Positions 38,601-51,039 of a DNA stretch of 64,000 nucleotides are shown here, piece by piece (the first letter of the stretch is position 1; each line of letters starts with the position of its first letter). The stretch lies in contig NC_134572.1 in the NCBI RefSeq assembly GCF_050947875.1, positions 119,400,105-119,464,104 on the forward strand, written 5' to 3'. The translations under genes and the position numbers were made by a program. The notes under the pieces were generated by a model that worked only from the letters and a program-made list of their open reading frames with translations, ran no database searches and was not told the DNA's origin. Origin of the DNA: Dermacentor variabilis. Its lineage: Eukaryota; Arthropoda; Arachnida; Ixodida; Ixodidae.

Positions 38601-39050
38601 CGTATTTATTATTACTTCAACCCACACAATTTCAAGAGATGAGATCGAGTCGATGATAAGTGAAAATAATAATTTTTTAACACCGAGAAGAATGCCACCG
38701 CCACTCTTGCTAGTTAGATCTTTGCGGTAAATATTATAAGAATGCTTATCAGGAAGAATTTCGTCGTCTGTAATGTCAGGTTTTAGCCAAGTTTCGGTAA
38801 GAACAAGAATATTAGATTCGTTATCGTCAAGCAGAGAGCAAACTAATTCGCGCTTGGGCATGATGCTTCGTATGTTTGCGCAAGATAGTGTCAACAAAGA
38901 CCCAGTGATAGGTAGCTTTGTGCTGTGTTATGCGTGGATTGACTTTTGTAGTGTGTTATTGTGCACCCGTGCATGCTTAAGTGCTTTTCCTGGGCACTTA
39001 CGTGTACGATTTGATTTATTCACCATGGAATTGGCTCCCGTGCTTTGGTG
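35688..39050 (-). mobile_element. CR1/L2-like LINE, degenerate (copy B)
   Basis: This is the duplicate of the copy A element. The endonuclease is at 38523-38897 (with a one-base A-run deletion), an intact linker including NAPSWERYRL at 37656-38120, RT at 36724-37497 and the thumb region at 36142-36717 with two small deletions. The TAA before KYLGVHL is shared with copy A, so the element was already dead before duplication. The linker stop of copy A is absent here. Confidence 0.9.
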
Positions 39051-39066
39051 CCTACATCTGATCCAC

Positions 39067-39318
39067 CGCAGTGATTCATTCATTGCTGTGGCGTTCTGCT
39101 TCTGAGTGTCGAGCACGATGTCGCGGGTTCGAATCCCCGCAGCGATGGCGGCACTTTGACGGGCGTGAAATGCAAAATGGCTCGTTTACTTTGATATGGG
39201 CGCACTTTAAAGAATCCCAGGTGCATGTTCGAACTTAATCCCGAGACCCCGACTACGGCGTGTCTCGCAGCCCATGTGCTGCTTTTGGGGCGCTAGACTC
39301 CAGAATAAGGTTGGATAT
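39067..39318 (+). mobile_element. tRNA-derived SINE, copy B second
   Basis: Partner of 30785-31050, with the B box gggttcgaatccccgc. It lies about 100 bp inside the right edge of duplication copy B. Confidence 0.88.
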
Positions 39319-40131
39319 AAAGACGCTAGTATACAACAATACACGATGATTTAGCCTACCATCTCGCGTGCCGCATTCGAACGCACGCATGCCACCGTCT
39401 ACGCCTACGTACTCATACATGTATAAGACCCCCCAGGGACATTCAAACATTTGCTCGATGGTGAAAGCACTCCTCAGTTAAGTTCTGTCACTAGTACTCA
39501 ACTACTTGTTGCAAAAAAAAATATCCTTGTATTCTATTATAATATGAAATAAGATGCTATTTGCCCAGTTCTATTTCATTTTTAGAAAAAAAAAAGAACT
39601 AATTGAAGTTACCGTTGACAACGACGCGGGCGGTCGAAAGTTTTCGTTTTCGCTCGACTTTGCGCCGTCCACGCTTTCGCGTTTCAGTGCTTTCCTGATC
39701 GCGTAGGGCTGCGCTGGTTCTGCTGGCTCGAGAAACTCTCACAAACTGCAAGCAGCAGGGAATTCAATTTCCATGTGATGTCGCGAGATGCCCGAACGGT
39801 CCACGCCACTTGACCAAAAAGCAGCTGCAGCGGCGAATCCGCCGCTCTGTTTTGACTCGGTACCGTAGTCTGTTGGGAGCCGTTTTCCTCACTGACGGCA
39901 ACAGAGGCTGGTGATGGCGCATTCACCTCATCACTCCCCCGTTTGGGTGGCGGGAGATTTGAATTTAGAAAAGGGTATCTGGGCCCTTCAGATTAAATTT
40001 TCTCGTAAACTAAGTTTTTTCTTGGCACGAAGGAAGCATTGCGAGGTTTCTGTAATGATATTTAGACGGTCCACGTTGACTTAGTATTTGACTTTAGTGT
40101 CCTCTTAAAATACTTCACACGCTTTCCGGGA

Positions 40132-40153
40132 GCTAGCTAGCTAGCTAGCTAGC

Positions 40154-40212
<59 letters not shown>

Positions 40213-40287
40213 GTGTCTGTGTCTGTGTCTGTGTCTGTGTCTGTGTCTGTGTCTGTGTCTCTGTCTGTGTCTCTGTCTCTGTCTCTT
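40132..40287. repeat. Composite microsatellite (GCTA)n-(GTCT)n-(GTGTCT)n
   Basis: GCTA units (40132-40154) pass directly into GTCT units (to about 40210), then GTGTCT hexamers (to about 40262), then CTGTCT variants. It lies in the intron between anoctamin exons 8 and 9, outside the duplication. Confidence 0.97.
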
Positions 40288-40623
40288 AACCGTCTTCCCC
40301 GCCAACCTGGATCGCGAGATACTCCGCGGCCGAATGGGTAGCCCATCGGGATGCTGTGGTGAGGCAACATGGTTCGAAACCAGCCGAATTTCTGCTCTCA
40401 GTATACGTCGGCATAGCTTCGAGGCCAGATAGCTAGCCAGGTTCAGAAACCTTGGTGGGAGTACTCACAATGGTTATATCGTATTTAAAATTGAAAAGAT
40501 CTTTTTCTTTTCCTCCTCTCATGTTTCACCAAAGAACAAAATCATCAGAGAATACGAATGAATTGCGTTTATTTAAGGCGTACGACCTTTTTCGTTGGAA
40601 ACTGGCGTAGTGTTACTACTTAC

Positions 40624-40718
40624 GGAAGCACAATGCTGTTCCCGGTCCTGATGGCTTGCTGACCCAACATGATGGTGGCGAGCTGGACGAATACTTCGTA
40701 TAGGCAGCCGCCTTCGCA
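40624..40718 (-). CDS. Anoctamin exon 8 (CxGGC loop and TM6)
   Basis: A 95-bp exon (phase 0 to 2) has acceptor ttccataccacag and donor CTTCC|gtaagt. It encodes CEGGCLYEVFVQLATIMLGQ followed by QAIRTGNSIVLP. C-x-x-G-G-C-L-x-E-L-x-x-Q-L-x-x-I-M-x-G-K-Q is the anoctamin signature. Here the first loop is one residue shorter (C-E-G-G-C). After G-Q-Q the family has x-x-x-N-N-x-x-E, whose first Asn and Glu bind Ca2+ (N650 and E654 in human ANO1). This protein has Thr and Ile at those places, so part of the calcium site is missing. Confidence 0.93.
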
Positions 40719-40829
40719 CTGTGGTATGGAACGAAAGGTCGGGTGACGGTGACAACACGACATGTTACGGATATTTCTGTCGCAAGTACATATAACTAAC
40801 GTATATCGGTTATTTCTTTAGCTGCACCA

Positions 40830-41420
40830 AATTTAAGAAATTGCCTGTGTCAGATAGCACAGTTCTAACCTTATATCTATATTACCCGATGAGCCGGTCA
40901 CTACTTCTATGATAAATGGAAATGCTTAACTAAGTAATGAATATAATTACGCATATAACTTTCATATAATTACTTAACGGCAGATATTTTAATCTACGAA
41001 TTCTCAAGACTGCACCAGTTTCGAGATATTATTTTTCAATGTGTCCGATGAAATGCATTGGCCGTTTCAGTTACATTTATCAGGCAAACGCTGTTTTATA
41101 CATTCAAGCACAAAAGTAACTGAAACACCAATACATTTCGTCAGATACTCTGAACAAGTTCTCGGGACTGCGCAAGTTTCGAGATATTAATTTTCAAAGT
41201 GGATAAGCCTTGCGAATCCACTAGCTACAATGCGTTGATTAAAATATCTGCGTAAAATAAATACTGAGAACCTTAATTATCTTAATTAGGTTAGTTATTC
41301 AATGAGTAATTTGAATTCTTGTAGAAGTAGTAGTCGCCTCATCGAAGGTTGGAATTGTAATATCCGCCACAGGCAATTTTAAGAAATTTGGTGATGGTTA
41401 AAAAAAAACCCTGTATATTT
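40830..41420. repeat. AT-rich palindromic dispersed repeat, copy 3
   Basis: The core is an inverted pair, gatgaaatgcattggccgtttcagttac and its complement gtaactgaaacaccaatacatttcgtc, around a short loop with caaacgctgttttat. Flanks repeat ctgcgcaagtttcgagatatt-type sequence on both sides (41010 and 41165). It is the best-preserved copy of the family. Confidence 0.6.
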
Positions 41421-42543
41421 ACAAGTTTGATAAGACGCTGAAACAAACAGAAATAGCTTTTCCCAGTTTTTTTTTCACTAAATGTTGAGCCTTCTATGGA
41501 GGGGGGGGGGTGAAAGTACATTCGATAAAAGTAAACAAGGAAAGAGGTTCCGAAGCGAAACCACTGGATGCTTGTTCCACTACAAGGCGTAACACTTAGA
41601 GAAAAAATAATCGGGAAAAGCTATTTCTACACATAAAAAGGAACGACATCCAGACGTGGAGCTACTGAAACAATAAACTTTCGAGACTGTGGGCCATGCA
41701 ACAACCCTGCCCAATCTTTCTTTTTTTTAGGCGCTCGACATTAATGGCACTTACTCTATCCCGATACTGAAATATACTGACATGCGATTGCTCCTATAGA
41801 AGGTTTCACTTCATCAGCTACGCTAATTAAAAAAATATCAGTGCGAACAGGCATGGCAATACATCGAAGTTGAAGAACAACAGTGGCGTGAAAGACACGC
41901 TCTTGAAGCGTGCGTGGCGTAAACGTGGCATCAATGGTGCCCCGGCGTCCCCGTTTAGTGAACGACTGGAGCGCCACGGTGCGTTAAAGAATTGACGTTT
42001 TGCTGCTTTCGTCGTGTGGTGTCTGTAGTTGTCTTGTAACACGACGTGTGCATATTTCGTCCTTATTTTCTCTCGGTATACAGTGCATCTGATGTGTAGT
42101 ATTTTGTTCCCACGTTCACCGCGATTTGGACAGCAAAAATGGAAAGACCACCTCCGCAATATGCACATTATTTTAATGGGGGGGGGGAAGCGTGCATTAG
42201 CGCAAGTCTCCCCCCCCCCCTCCTCGCTCCTCACTATGCTCGTAGGACGAGTTCGAATTACTGGGGAAAGGCGTAAGGGGAGATCGCGGGATGAGGCCTT
42301 TGTTACTGCGGCAGATTCAAACAACGTGAGGACGACGATAACGATGATTACGTTGAGAACGATGGTAATGGCTGTGGTTGTGGTGATTATGTTACTGATT
42401 TTGGTTGTCTTTCTAGGTTAGCTTAGGATTTCATATGACTGCACTACTTCACCAGTCATATCGGTACCCCACGTAGAATAAATACGTTTTCTAAATAAGG
42501 TGTGTAGAAGTTGATTTAGACGCTTAGCCACATAAGAACAAAC

Positions 42544-42598
42544 CTTGTCCAGAGTGTAGCCTCGCCAATGCGCCTCGCGTCCTGGATCGCCTGAAAAC
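42544..42598 (-). CDS. Anoctamin exon 7 (short TM5-TM6 loop exon)
   Basis: A 55-bp exon (phase 2 in, phase 0 out) has acceptor cgcttttcag and donor AAG|gtttgt. With the preceding exon it gives (R)FSGDPGREAHWRGYTLDK. Anoctamins have G-R-F-x-G-x-P-G-x-Y at this place, before the cysteine-containing CxxGGC loop. The usual aromatic after PGR is Glu here and the usual acidic pair before the Cys is Asp-Lys, so the segment is divergent. Phase agreement on both sides is the strongest support. Confidence 0.82.
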
Positions 42599-43490
42599 CT
42601 GAAAAGCGAGACAAAAAAGAAAGACAGCTCACCGGCATGGGCTGAACCTTGATAGTCGTGCGATGTGATATAAACGTAGGCCATTCGTTTGTAGTAACAA
42701 TGCGCAAGATCTGCAGAATGCAGTAAGCGCTCGTGCAACTAATAAATGTGGGTAGCTAGAAAAAAATAAACAACCATCGCGTGTTCGGCATTTCGGTAGC
42801 CAGTTTCATTTAGACCCACATTTAGGAGACAAAGTTTAATATCTTCTTTTGCTGCGGCAGTAGTTGGAAGCCCGAAATCAAATTTCTGTGTCGGCTTTTC
42901 CCTTTACGTCGATGATGAGGGCACCGTCAAATAGTCTTCGTCTAGCCATTTCCTGATTGCTATCTTGAGCCTTGCCTCAGGGCGGAGAGAAAGACTTCTT
43001 TCCGGCAACGATGCATTTTTCGACCCTATCAAAGTGAACCGAAAGTCCCGTTTCTTCTTTATTGTTGCACTGATTGCGTAAACTTGTGTTTTTTTTAAAA
43101 ACTGCTACATAACTATCGCTATTTCTTTCTGCCTTGCACGTTATGTATTGATGCGAAGAAGTTTTCGAGCTGCGTTTCATACTGTTTGTTTCATAATGTT
43201 TCATAAAGTGAGAGCCGCCGACTGTTGCCGTACATATTGCAGGTAAATCGCCGAAGTTGGTTTATTATTATTATTTTTTTTGCCGACCATTAAGGAATAG
43301 TTATGGGGAAGCTCTGCATGCTGCTTTATTGCGTCGCTTGATTTGAAACTATTTCTCTGTAGCGACAAAGCGTCGTCCAACCGAACGAAATGGTTGGTCA
43401 TACTGCTGAAGGTTAGTTTCTAATCGCAGACGTTATATTCAGCGAAGCATTGTTGAATAATGGTAATGAGATGTGTCGCCGTTCTCTGAC

Positions 43491-43602
43491 CTTCCTTTGA
43501 AGAAGGCGATGTAGATGAGGGACGAGTAGTTGTTGAGGAAGGTGAAGAGGAACATCTTGAATGCGAAGCTGTACTCGTATTCTCGCTGCGTCCGAGGCCG
43601 TT
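43491..43602 (-). CDS. Anoctamin exon 6 (TM5)
   Basis: A 112-bp exon has acceptor ttctttccag and donor GGAAG|gtcaga. It starts with two bases completing a codon, then [19 protein letters not shown] and [17 protein letters not shown]. The [24 protein letters not shown] block is a hallmark of anoctamins and contains TM5. It ends at phase 2; the first base of the next exon completes the Arg of FFKGR. No disabling change is seen. Confidence 0.95.
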
Positions 43603-44527
43603 CTGGAAAGAAAGAAGACAAAGAAATGGCGGGAGAGAGCACGGAAGCATGAACAACACTGCATCGAACAATTAACAACATTGACGTAATGAAATATTAG
43701 TGAAATGTGTAACTCATTTGCAGTTCTCACATTACGTTTTTCTGTTTCTTCTCAAAATTCTTTTGTATATTGTATATCAGATTTTATATTTGATTTGACT
43801 AAATTTGTTGATCTGATATTCGATTTGATGTTTAATTGAAATTGCATGCTTGATTATTTACTAACTGTTCATCTGATATTTGATGATTGTATATATTTGA
43901 TCATGTTCAATGTTGCTTACCCTGTCCGAATTGCCATTTTAACAAAACATTTTTTTGGACCGAAACTAGCCTAGGGCTATGAGTCCATTCACTGTGCGCA
44001 AATATTGTTAAAAATAAGTACATAAAAGCCAATCAATGAATCAAGAAAGAAGCCTGGTTAGCCTACAGAATTAACAAGTATAGCAAGATTTTCCGCGAAT
44101 GGTTGCTGTGCTAGCACGTGAGACCACATCAACAATAAAAGTACACTATACCGAATATCAGGTGGCGGCTTTGTAGAACTGTCAAGTTATTTTCAAGCAG
44201 AAGCGATTTATGATGATTCATACTATAAAATTGACGTAGTCTGTACATGGGCCACCGGGAATGGGAATTCACGGCCCCAGAAACACGAGAGCTTCAGCAT
44301 AGCGTCGTAATGCAATACTATGCTTACTGCTGAGTATACATAGCATTATACTCAGCCTTCCCTATAGAGAACACACCGTCGCCCCCTTTCCATAGCATAA
44401 CGAGCAATCCATCACAAGGGACCCACAAATTATGCTCTGTGGCTTTTTATTGCGTGAGCCACCAACGCTAAAATCGGTCTGCACACTAACACAGTTACTC
44501 CGAATCGCAAAAACCACCGACGCAGAC

Positions 44528-44570
44528 TCTCCCCTAGATCTGTCAAACGAGTGGCGACCCAGCCGTACAC
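44528..44570 (-). CDS. Anoctamin microexon 5
   Basis: A 43-bp exon follows a strong acceptor (ttctttccag) and encodes VYGWVATRLTDLGE plus one base. The (I/V)YxxVAxxLT motif is the anoctamin segment right after TM4. It enters at phase 0 and leaves at phase 1, exactly what exons 4 and 6 require. The donor I use is GAGA|gtctgc, a valid GT with a weak consensus; no better in-phase GT lies close by. The exon was found by motif and phase and is too short to show as an ORF. Confidence 0.8.
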
Positions 44571-46404
44571 CTGGAAAGAAAGAAGTGAATCTTCGTGACG
44601 TTTCATCCAGATTTTGTCTACAAATGGAATTCTGCTTTGCTGAGAGCTCTCTGTATGTGTGCATGCATGCATGCGTGCGTGTGCGCTCGTGTGCGTGTGT
44701 GGGCCAACGTACCGGTCGCACTGGCTTACAATGCTTATGGTGCTCGGGTTCCGAAAACCAGGATCCTCTGTACAATTAACAACGCGAGGTGACCAAACTT
44801 CATCCGGAGCACTGAAATATATGCAGTGCCTCATAACCAAACTGCTACTGTGGCTTCGAAACTCACATAAATTATTGTTGTTGTAAACAAAGTAGGCTCC
44901 TGGCAAGCGTGAATAGTAATCAGTCAATGAGCGTCATGTTGAAGTACAAATTTAAGAGGCGAAAATAGCGTTAAACACGCAGGGCTGCTAGAAAAGAACA
45001 GTACACGCGAGCGCTAAGTTGAAACTGAAAGTTTAGTGAAGGCTTTCTACCACGGTGCACTGTGGCGAATTCTCAAAGCCAACCGAAACTACTTCCCCGT
45101 TTCCAAGAATTTTTTTTACTTAGTCTCTCGTTGGTCGGCCTTTTTCGTGTAGATGTACGTGGGCAAAAATGTGGGCGAATACTGGATCTAATGCAATACC
45201 GGGCCGGCCCGCGGCGGAGGGGAAGGAGGCTTCAAGCACACAGCAACGTGAAGCGAAAAGTGCGTACAATCTTCTGGAATCACGCATACAGCATACAAAA
45301 AAACATTTGTTTGAATAAGGCACAAGCATAAAACAAGCATGGGAACCACATAATTGATGATAAGGTACTCCTGATAACAATGCGAAGCACGTAGCGCTCC
45401 CCGCATATGTATCACGGTAAATATTACTGTTGCGCAAGCTGCCGTGGCGACGGCAGCTTGAGACGTGGGCAGTGCCGTCATTAGTCTTTCGTATATAAAA
45501 GACCCAGCCTAGCAATTAATGTCGTTGTTGCAGGACGGCTATGGCTTGGCAACGCATAGTTAGGACCCCCGAGGAGCAGCGTGAATACGTGGAGCAGCAA
45601 AGCGGAAAAGTAACGGCAATACGACAAGCGGCGGCTTGCTGTCAAAATTACCATTACTCTAAATTACCATTACTGGCATTACTCTAAAGGGATAAAGCAT
45701 TGCATATTCTCCTCAGTAGTTGTATTGGTGGTTTTTAACAGCTTCGCTGGACATCCACTTTCGCAAGAGCGGGATGGCGAGTCAACTTTTTAAGGCGAAG
45801 CTTTCTTTGCCTCTTCCTTCGATTTTCCACTGCTGCTGCTGTGGCTGCTGATGTCTTGCATACCGCGTCGGGGGTGGTTCAGAGCGTTTGTATACATGAC
45901 AGGAGCGCGGAAGAGAGGAAAGGCGACGCGAAAAACTCGTTTGAACCCACCGCGTCGAATATGCACAATTCCCTCTGGAGCTCCCCAGGCGTCGCCACGT
46001 TAGCCCCTTGACAGCTATTATCTGTGACCACTCCCAAAAGCATTGCAGAAACTGCAGCTCTTCTCTTTCTACTAACGTTCGAGTCCAGAGGGGACGTAGA
46101 CAGAACTGTAGAGAGAAGGAAGGAGAAGAGGCAGTTCCCATGCAGGGGAGGGGGGAACGTGAAGTGAGAAGGCAAGGAAACCCTACTACTATACGACAGC
46201 GTTTGCCGGGAAACTGAATAAGCGTAAAGTTCAAGGTACGATACCGTACGTTCCTGCTATTCCTGAAAAATAAACAGCATGCAAATATGCCAAGTGGACA
46301 AATTACGCCGGGCTGCAGAAGCAGAGCCGCATTAATTAAAGCGCACCGCAGGGCCCAGGCGACACTACGGAAGCGGTCCCTCGTCAAATCAACACTTCTG
46401 TCCC

Positions 46405-46605
46405 CGTCGCGGTAGCTTTGCGGCTATGGTATTGCTACGGGTCGCGGATTTGATCCCGACCGCGTGAGCCGCATTTCTACGGGGGCGAAATAGAAAACGC
46501 ACGTGCACTTAGATTTTGGGACACGTTAAAGAGCATCACGGTGTCAAAGTTAATCCGGTGTCATAATTCGATTGTGGTTTTGGCGCGTACCGCGCCATAA
46601 TCCAA
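46405..46605 (+). mobile_element. tRNA-derived SINE
   Basis: The head cgcggtagctttgcggctatggtattgctacgggtcgcggatttgatcccgaccgcg precedes a body with gccgcatttctacgggggcgaaat and an end with gtcataattcgattgtggttttggcgcgtac. It is intronic (between anoctamin exons 4 and 5) and antisense to the gene. Confidence 0.85.
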
Positions 46606-48559
46606 TTCAAGTTTAATACTTCTGTCATGATGCGATGTGCCATGTGAGACAATGACAATGCTTAGCCCTCTTAGGGTTTATGGAATATGGCTCACAACAA
46701 CGCCTCAAGCAAACACCTCTCCCTGTATGTTCTGTGTAATACGCAAACAACAGCGATGTACGCAAGGTAACGTTTAACATCAACTCACCACTCGCGTGTT
46801 AGACTAAAAACGTTGAAGGAATTAAGCGTTTGCTGTCAACATCACCGCTACTTATTGTCAATCGAAAGCAACCAGCACAGAAAGCTTTGCTTACATCGAC
46901 TCCCACAGTGCGCGGGATCTGCCTAATTTTCTCTTACATTAAGTAATTGGACTGTCGCAGACATTTTCATATTCAGTCACCTAGTGAAGTGCGGACAAAA
47001 GTAACTGATATATGGGAGCTGTGCCGGAATTAAAGCACAGTGCCCTCTAGCAGCTTCGGATAGAAGCAAGAAATTAGTTGACGCATGCGTGAGATCTGGC
47101 GCTGATGTCCAGCTGGCACCACTCAATTAATTTTTTAGAGCTCAAGATCTGAGGCGCCCGTTCCTGCGTTGAGCATCGTCATCCCTCGGCGTTCCTCGGT
47201 CTAATCGAGTGAACAAGCGCAGCGAAGGATGAAAGAGGGAACGCGGCGCGCGGGGGGAGAGGCTCAGCGCCGCCGTAGAGAGGGCCCTGTCGTTCAGAAT
47301 TAAATTCCTTGCCACAATACATAAGGACTTCATAACACCTAAACAGCTGCGCTCAAAATTCGCATTAGGAAGTACCGTAACTGTAGGCGAGTTTTTTACA
47401 CCTATATTGGAACCTCGTTTGCAGCGCGTCAGAATTCGGAGCGCGTTCCAATTATTTCTGTCTGCACTTGCACGTTGAAACTTTGGTGTACCTTGATAGC
47501 GGTTATGGATGGCTTTTACGCATGCTCTCTGGTCAACAGGGGTGGAGGGATTTTATTAAACCTTCAGTTGTGAACTAGCGCTCGTGTGTCCTGTTCTGGT
47601 CTTTCAGTCCAGTGCGCCGCGCTTTTATAACTTTTTTAACGATGTGACAACTGATCCCAACATCTATTTCTGAAGAACAATGTTTATATGACGTCTCGAC
47701 TGCATAGCACTGCTATTGATACATCAAGACTAGCTGCCCCTCAGAAACGTGGTGCTGTTGTGCCTCGTGTACTAGGTCGTTTCTTTAATGATGTTACTAG
47801 ATGGCTATCTAGCGTTAGTATTCTCCGAAGCCACAAACATGGTGGCTCATGCCAGTTTGGAATTGAGGAGTAGTTCATAGGCTTGCCTAAACCTCGTCCT
47901 TCCGGCTACAAAAAAAAAAAAATCGCCTTTGCGAACTTTTCATACGCAACAATATATTGCGCTATTGGCCGCGAGATCAGGCTATAGGTGGCAGCACCAT
48001 TGGCGCCTTAGTGCGGACGGGTGGTCGGCGGTGGGGCACACTGAAATGTACACGGTGGCGCTTCGTGGTGAGCGATTTGGGCTGATTGTTTGGTAATGAT
48101 GCTCACTGACCGCAGTGAACTGCTTACATATAGCTCTCCGATGCCAGATTTTTCGTGCGAAACTCACTGAACATTCTTACTATACCTAAATAGTGGGCGA
48201 AGCTCAGCTACTGCTCCGGTACGTCCACGGTGGTTATTGTGGGTGTTCGGCGTGCGTTCAACCTATTCTGCTGGCACTGCTGTTGTGAAACTCAACTTTC
48301 TGTTACTCTTGCTTGTGTTTTCGTACAATGGAAGTAACGTGGGCAGTTGTTGTGACTCTACTTCACCCCTTGAACGCATACATAACTAAGTCCCTTTCTC
48401 TTCTTTATCGATTCTCAGTCAAATACAAAATAGTTAATAAGTTTGGTTAACCAGGGTGCATCACTAGGAATAACAGCGCATTGGAAGGATCCTCATGGGG
48501 CTTCAAACACATCATCCCCTTCCCCCTTCCCCGGTAATAGTAAAAACATAGCACTCTAG

Positions 48560-48660
48560 CTCAAGGAGAGAGAGAGAGAGAGAGGGCTCTTTATTGGAAA
48601 AACAGAGAATTTTGCCGGCGCGTATATAACTGCTGGCATGCTACTCTGTATAGGGATGGG
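48560..48660. repeat. (GA)n run with retroelement-like flank
   Basis: About eleven GA units are followed by ggctctttattggaaaaacagagaattttgccggcg. The arrangement resembles the tail of a retroposed element, which I cannot classify. Confidence 0.5.
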
Positions 48661-50277
48661 GAATGGGATTAAAAGAGCTCAAGGATGTTTTTGTATAGTT
48701 ACATGCATGATAATGGTGCGAACAATCTTAATTCATTTTTATTTTAAAATCCAACCTTATTACTCTTTTCTTTGATTGTGACGATAATTACCGCTACCTT
48801 CCATCAAGCTAACAACAGCACGCTGAAGAGCTCATTATATTAGCCCCCAGCAGCTCAGTTTTACGACATCCCGTGTCTAGCGACTGCAATGTTACAAATG
48901 GTCCTCTCGTAACACTCTATTTCCGCTTCCTTTTAATAGCAGATAATCAAAGTAGCAAAGAGCGAAAACTTACTTGCGAGGAAAAATTATTTCTGCGTAG
49001 TGGAATATACAAATTACGGAAGGGCACCTCAGGAACAGCTAAGCATGGTCGCGTAACCACTAACCACCGTCACAACTACGCTCATGCAATTATGCGCCTT
49101 GGATCATTTGGATCCTACGACATCATACGGGCGCTTAAGGTTTTCTTTCCTACTGCTGAGTGGCGTCACGCCACCTCGTCGATATGTCGTATGGTACCAC
49201 AAGTATTGCAATATCATAAACACACCGTTACCAGGGGTCCCTAAAGCGCTGCCTTACTTATCACTTCACTTATCATTTCGACCACCTCATTTGTTTGAAA
49301 CGACGCCAAATGTGATTGAGAACTGCTTGAATCACAATGCGACCTCAAAATTTGAATGATAGTGAAAAACGGCGGGCGCGACGATCACACATCGCGCACT
49401 CGACACTTCCAGTCACTGATTTTATTGCAGCACAGATACTACTGCGCAAACCCAAATGAGTCTATACATCGTCAAAAAATTGCATACCGCCATATACGAC
49501 TGCGCTACAGCCTGCGCTACAAGCAGACTTCAAAGGTTATCTGCGCCATACGCGCACACGTAAACAAGTAGTGGCTGGCAGACGACGCGTGTGCCATCCC
49601 CGCAATCGTACTTCAGCCATTGTCCGCCAGGCGGTGACTCCGCCTCAATCTCGCGAAGAATAGTAAGTGCAACTATGGTAGTACGACGGTGCGCAACGAA
49701 TATACGTGTGCGCAGAGCGTTATTAATGTGATTAGCATTATTTGCCTACTTCAGGCTTCAGGCATTTTGAGTCCGTCGGCCCTCCATCTGTCCGTCCTGT
49801 TATGCCCATGAAGTTTCGTACATTAATTACTAGATGGAGCTCTGGCGCTAGCGTCTACGGGAGCTGCAATGGAGGCTGTTGAGCCAGCATGGTAATTATA
49901 GGGACTACATGGATTTGCCTACACTTCGTCGTTCTGGCTTCAGGCGGCTTCGTGACTTTGTAAACTCGTCATTTTCAACAATGTGCTGCGTATTGAATAG
50001 TTAAATACACTTTATTAAAGTTGTCTGACGGCCGGATTTGAGCGCAGGACCTCTAATTAAGCACAAATGCCCGATATTCAAACAATTACGCCGCGGACGC
50101 ATGCATAGACAGGCGACATATAACGCCCTTATGAATTTACCGCGGGAAAGCCAGTGCCATGAGACGTTTGGCGCGTTTCGATTTCGCCACCTCGACAAGC
50201 TGAATAATTGCAATTAGTAATGATTGTGCGTGTTCGCAGTGGCTTCTGCGTTCAGATAAGTATAGATTGCTCTGAAA

Positions 50278-50830
50278 TTATTTATTTATTTATTTATTAA
50301 TACTGTCAACGCTCAATGGGTCATTACAGGAGTGAAACAAGTACAGAAAGAACATACAAAGTGTTACATTCCTTGGCAGGTGGTAGAACATCATAAATCA
50401 ATGTTCATTTTCTAGGTGAAAGAATATTCTGTCAGATGAAAACTTAGAGAAAACGGCAGTTACAAGATCAAGGAAGTTTGTGGTACGCAAAGGAACTCAA
50501 AGTGGCATCTAAAGGTGATGCATAGAAAGACATACAAAGAGTGTCCAGACCCTAGCAAAAGTAACATGCGGTATGGATCGGAACATTGCACTTCTTATAC
50601 TGTCGTCATAGTTGAGCAAATATTCTAACGACCGAACACTTTCTGGGAAACGCACTATAGAGGTGTACTCATGAGCAAATTAAGGTCGGGACAAATTATG
50701 TAAGATATGTAGACTTAACGTTTTCCTGAAATCCACCTATTGATGATAGTTTCACTATAGTGTCTGGTAGCCCGTTCCGTTCATTGATGCGACAGGTAAG
50801 GTGTACAAAGCGTAATAAACAAATCCACAA
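50278..50830 (-). mobile_element. Possible LINE 3' end fragment
   Basis: A (TTTA)n run at 50278-50300 followed by AT-rich, low-coding sequence resembles the tail arrangement of the LINEs at 27388 and 35688 (tail first on the plus strand). No convincing protein match was found, so the class is a guess. Confidence 0.35.
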
Positions 50831-51039
50831 GAACGTATGAATCCACAACCACGACGGTCATGCTATTCCCATGATTCCCATGATGGATCAACGATTGCAG
50901 CGCCAGAGTTCCCTTTAGTATACTGTAGGAAACTGTATGCTTATGCCGGCACAGTTACCTATGTTGTCTACCAGCTTGGACCACTAGGTTTCGTTTCTGC
51001 TCGTGGTTGTGGTTGCGGTGCCGTCGTGATAGTTCCACC

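Larger units (their letters stand above)
32846..39424. repeat. Segmental duplication, copy B (6.6 kb)
   Basis: This is the direct-orientation partner of 24548-31152. Differences include a 19-bp loss near 36571 and a 7-bp loss near 36616 in the LINE, a one-base loss in the A-run near 38553, and an extra TTTA unit near 35700. It lies between anoctamin exons 8 and 9. The spacer between copies (31153-32845) holds exon 9 and the (AC)n array. No target-site duplication is obvious, and the edges share only short homology. Confidence 0.95.

Noticed and set aside
42029..42421. 130-codon plus-strand open frame ending in a Met/Val-rich hydrophobic run
   Set aside because: It crosses poly-G/poly-C runs and degenerate repeat-like sequence; no domain recognised.
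44430..44927. 165-codon minus-strand open frame overlapping the microexon
   Set aside because: It reads a different frame from the anoctamin microexon through flanking intron, with a His/Thr/Ala-rich repeat-like part.
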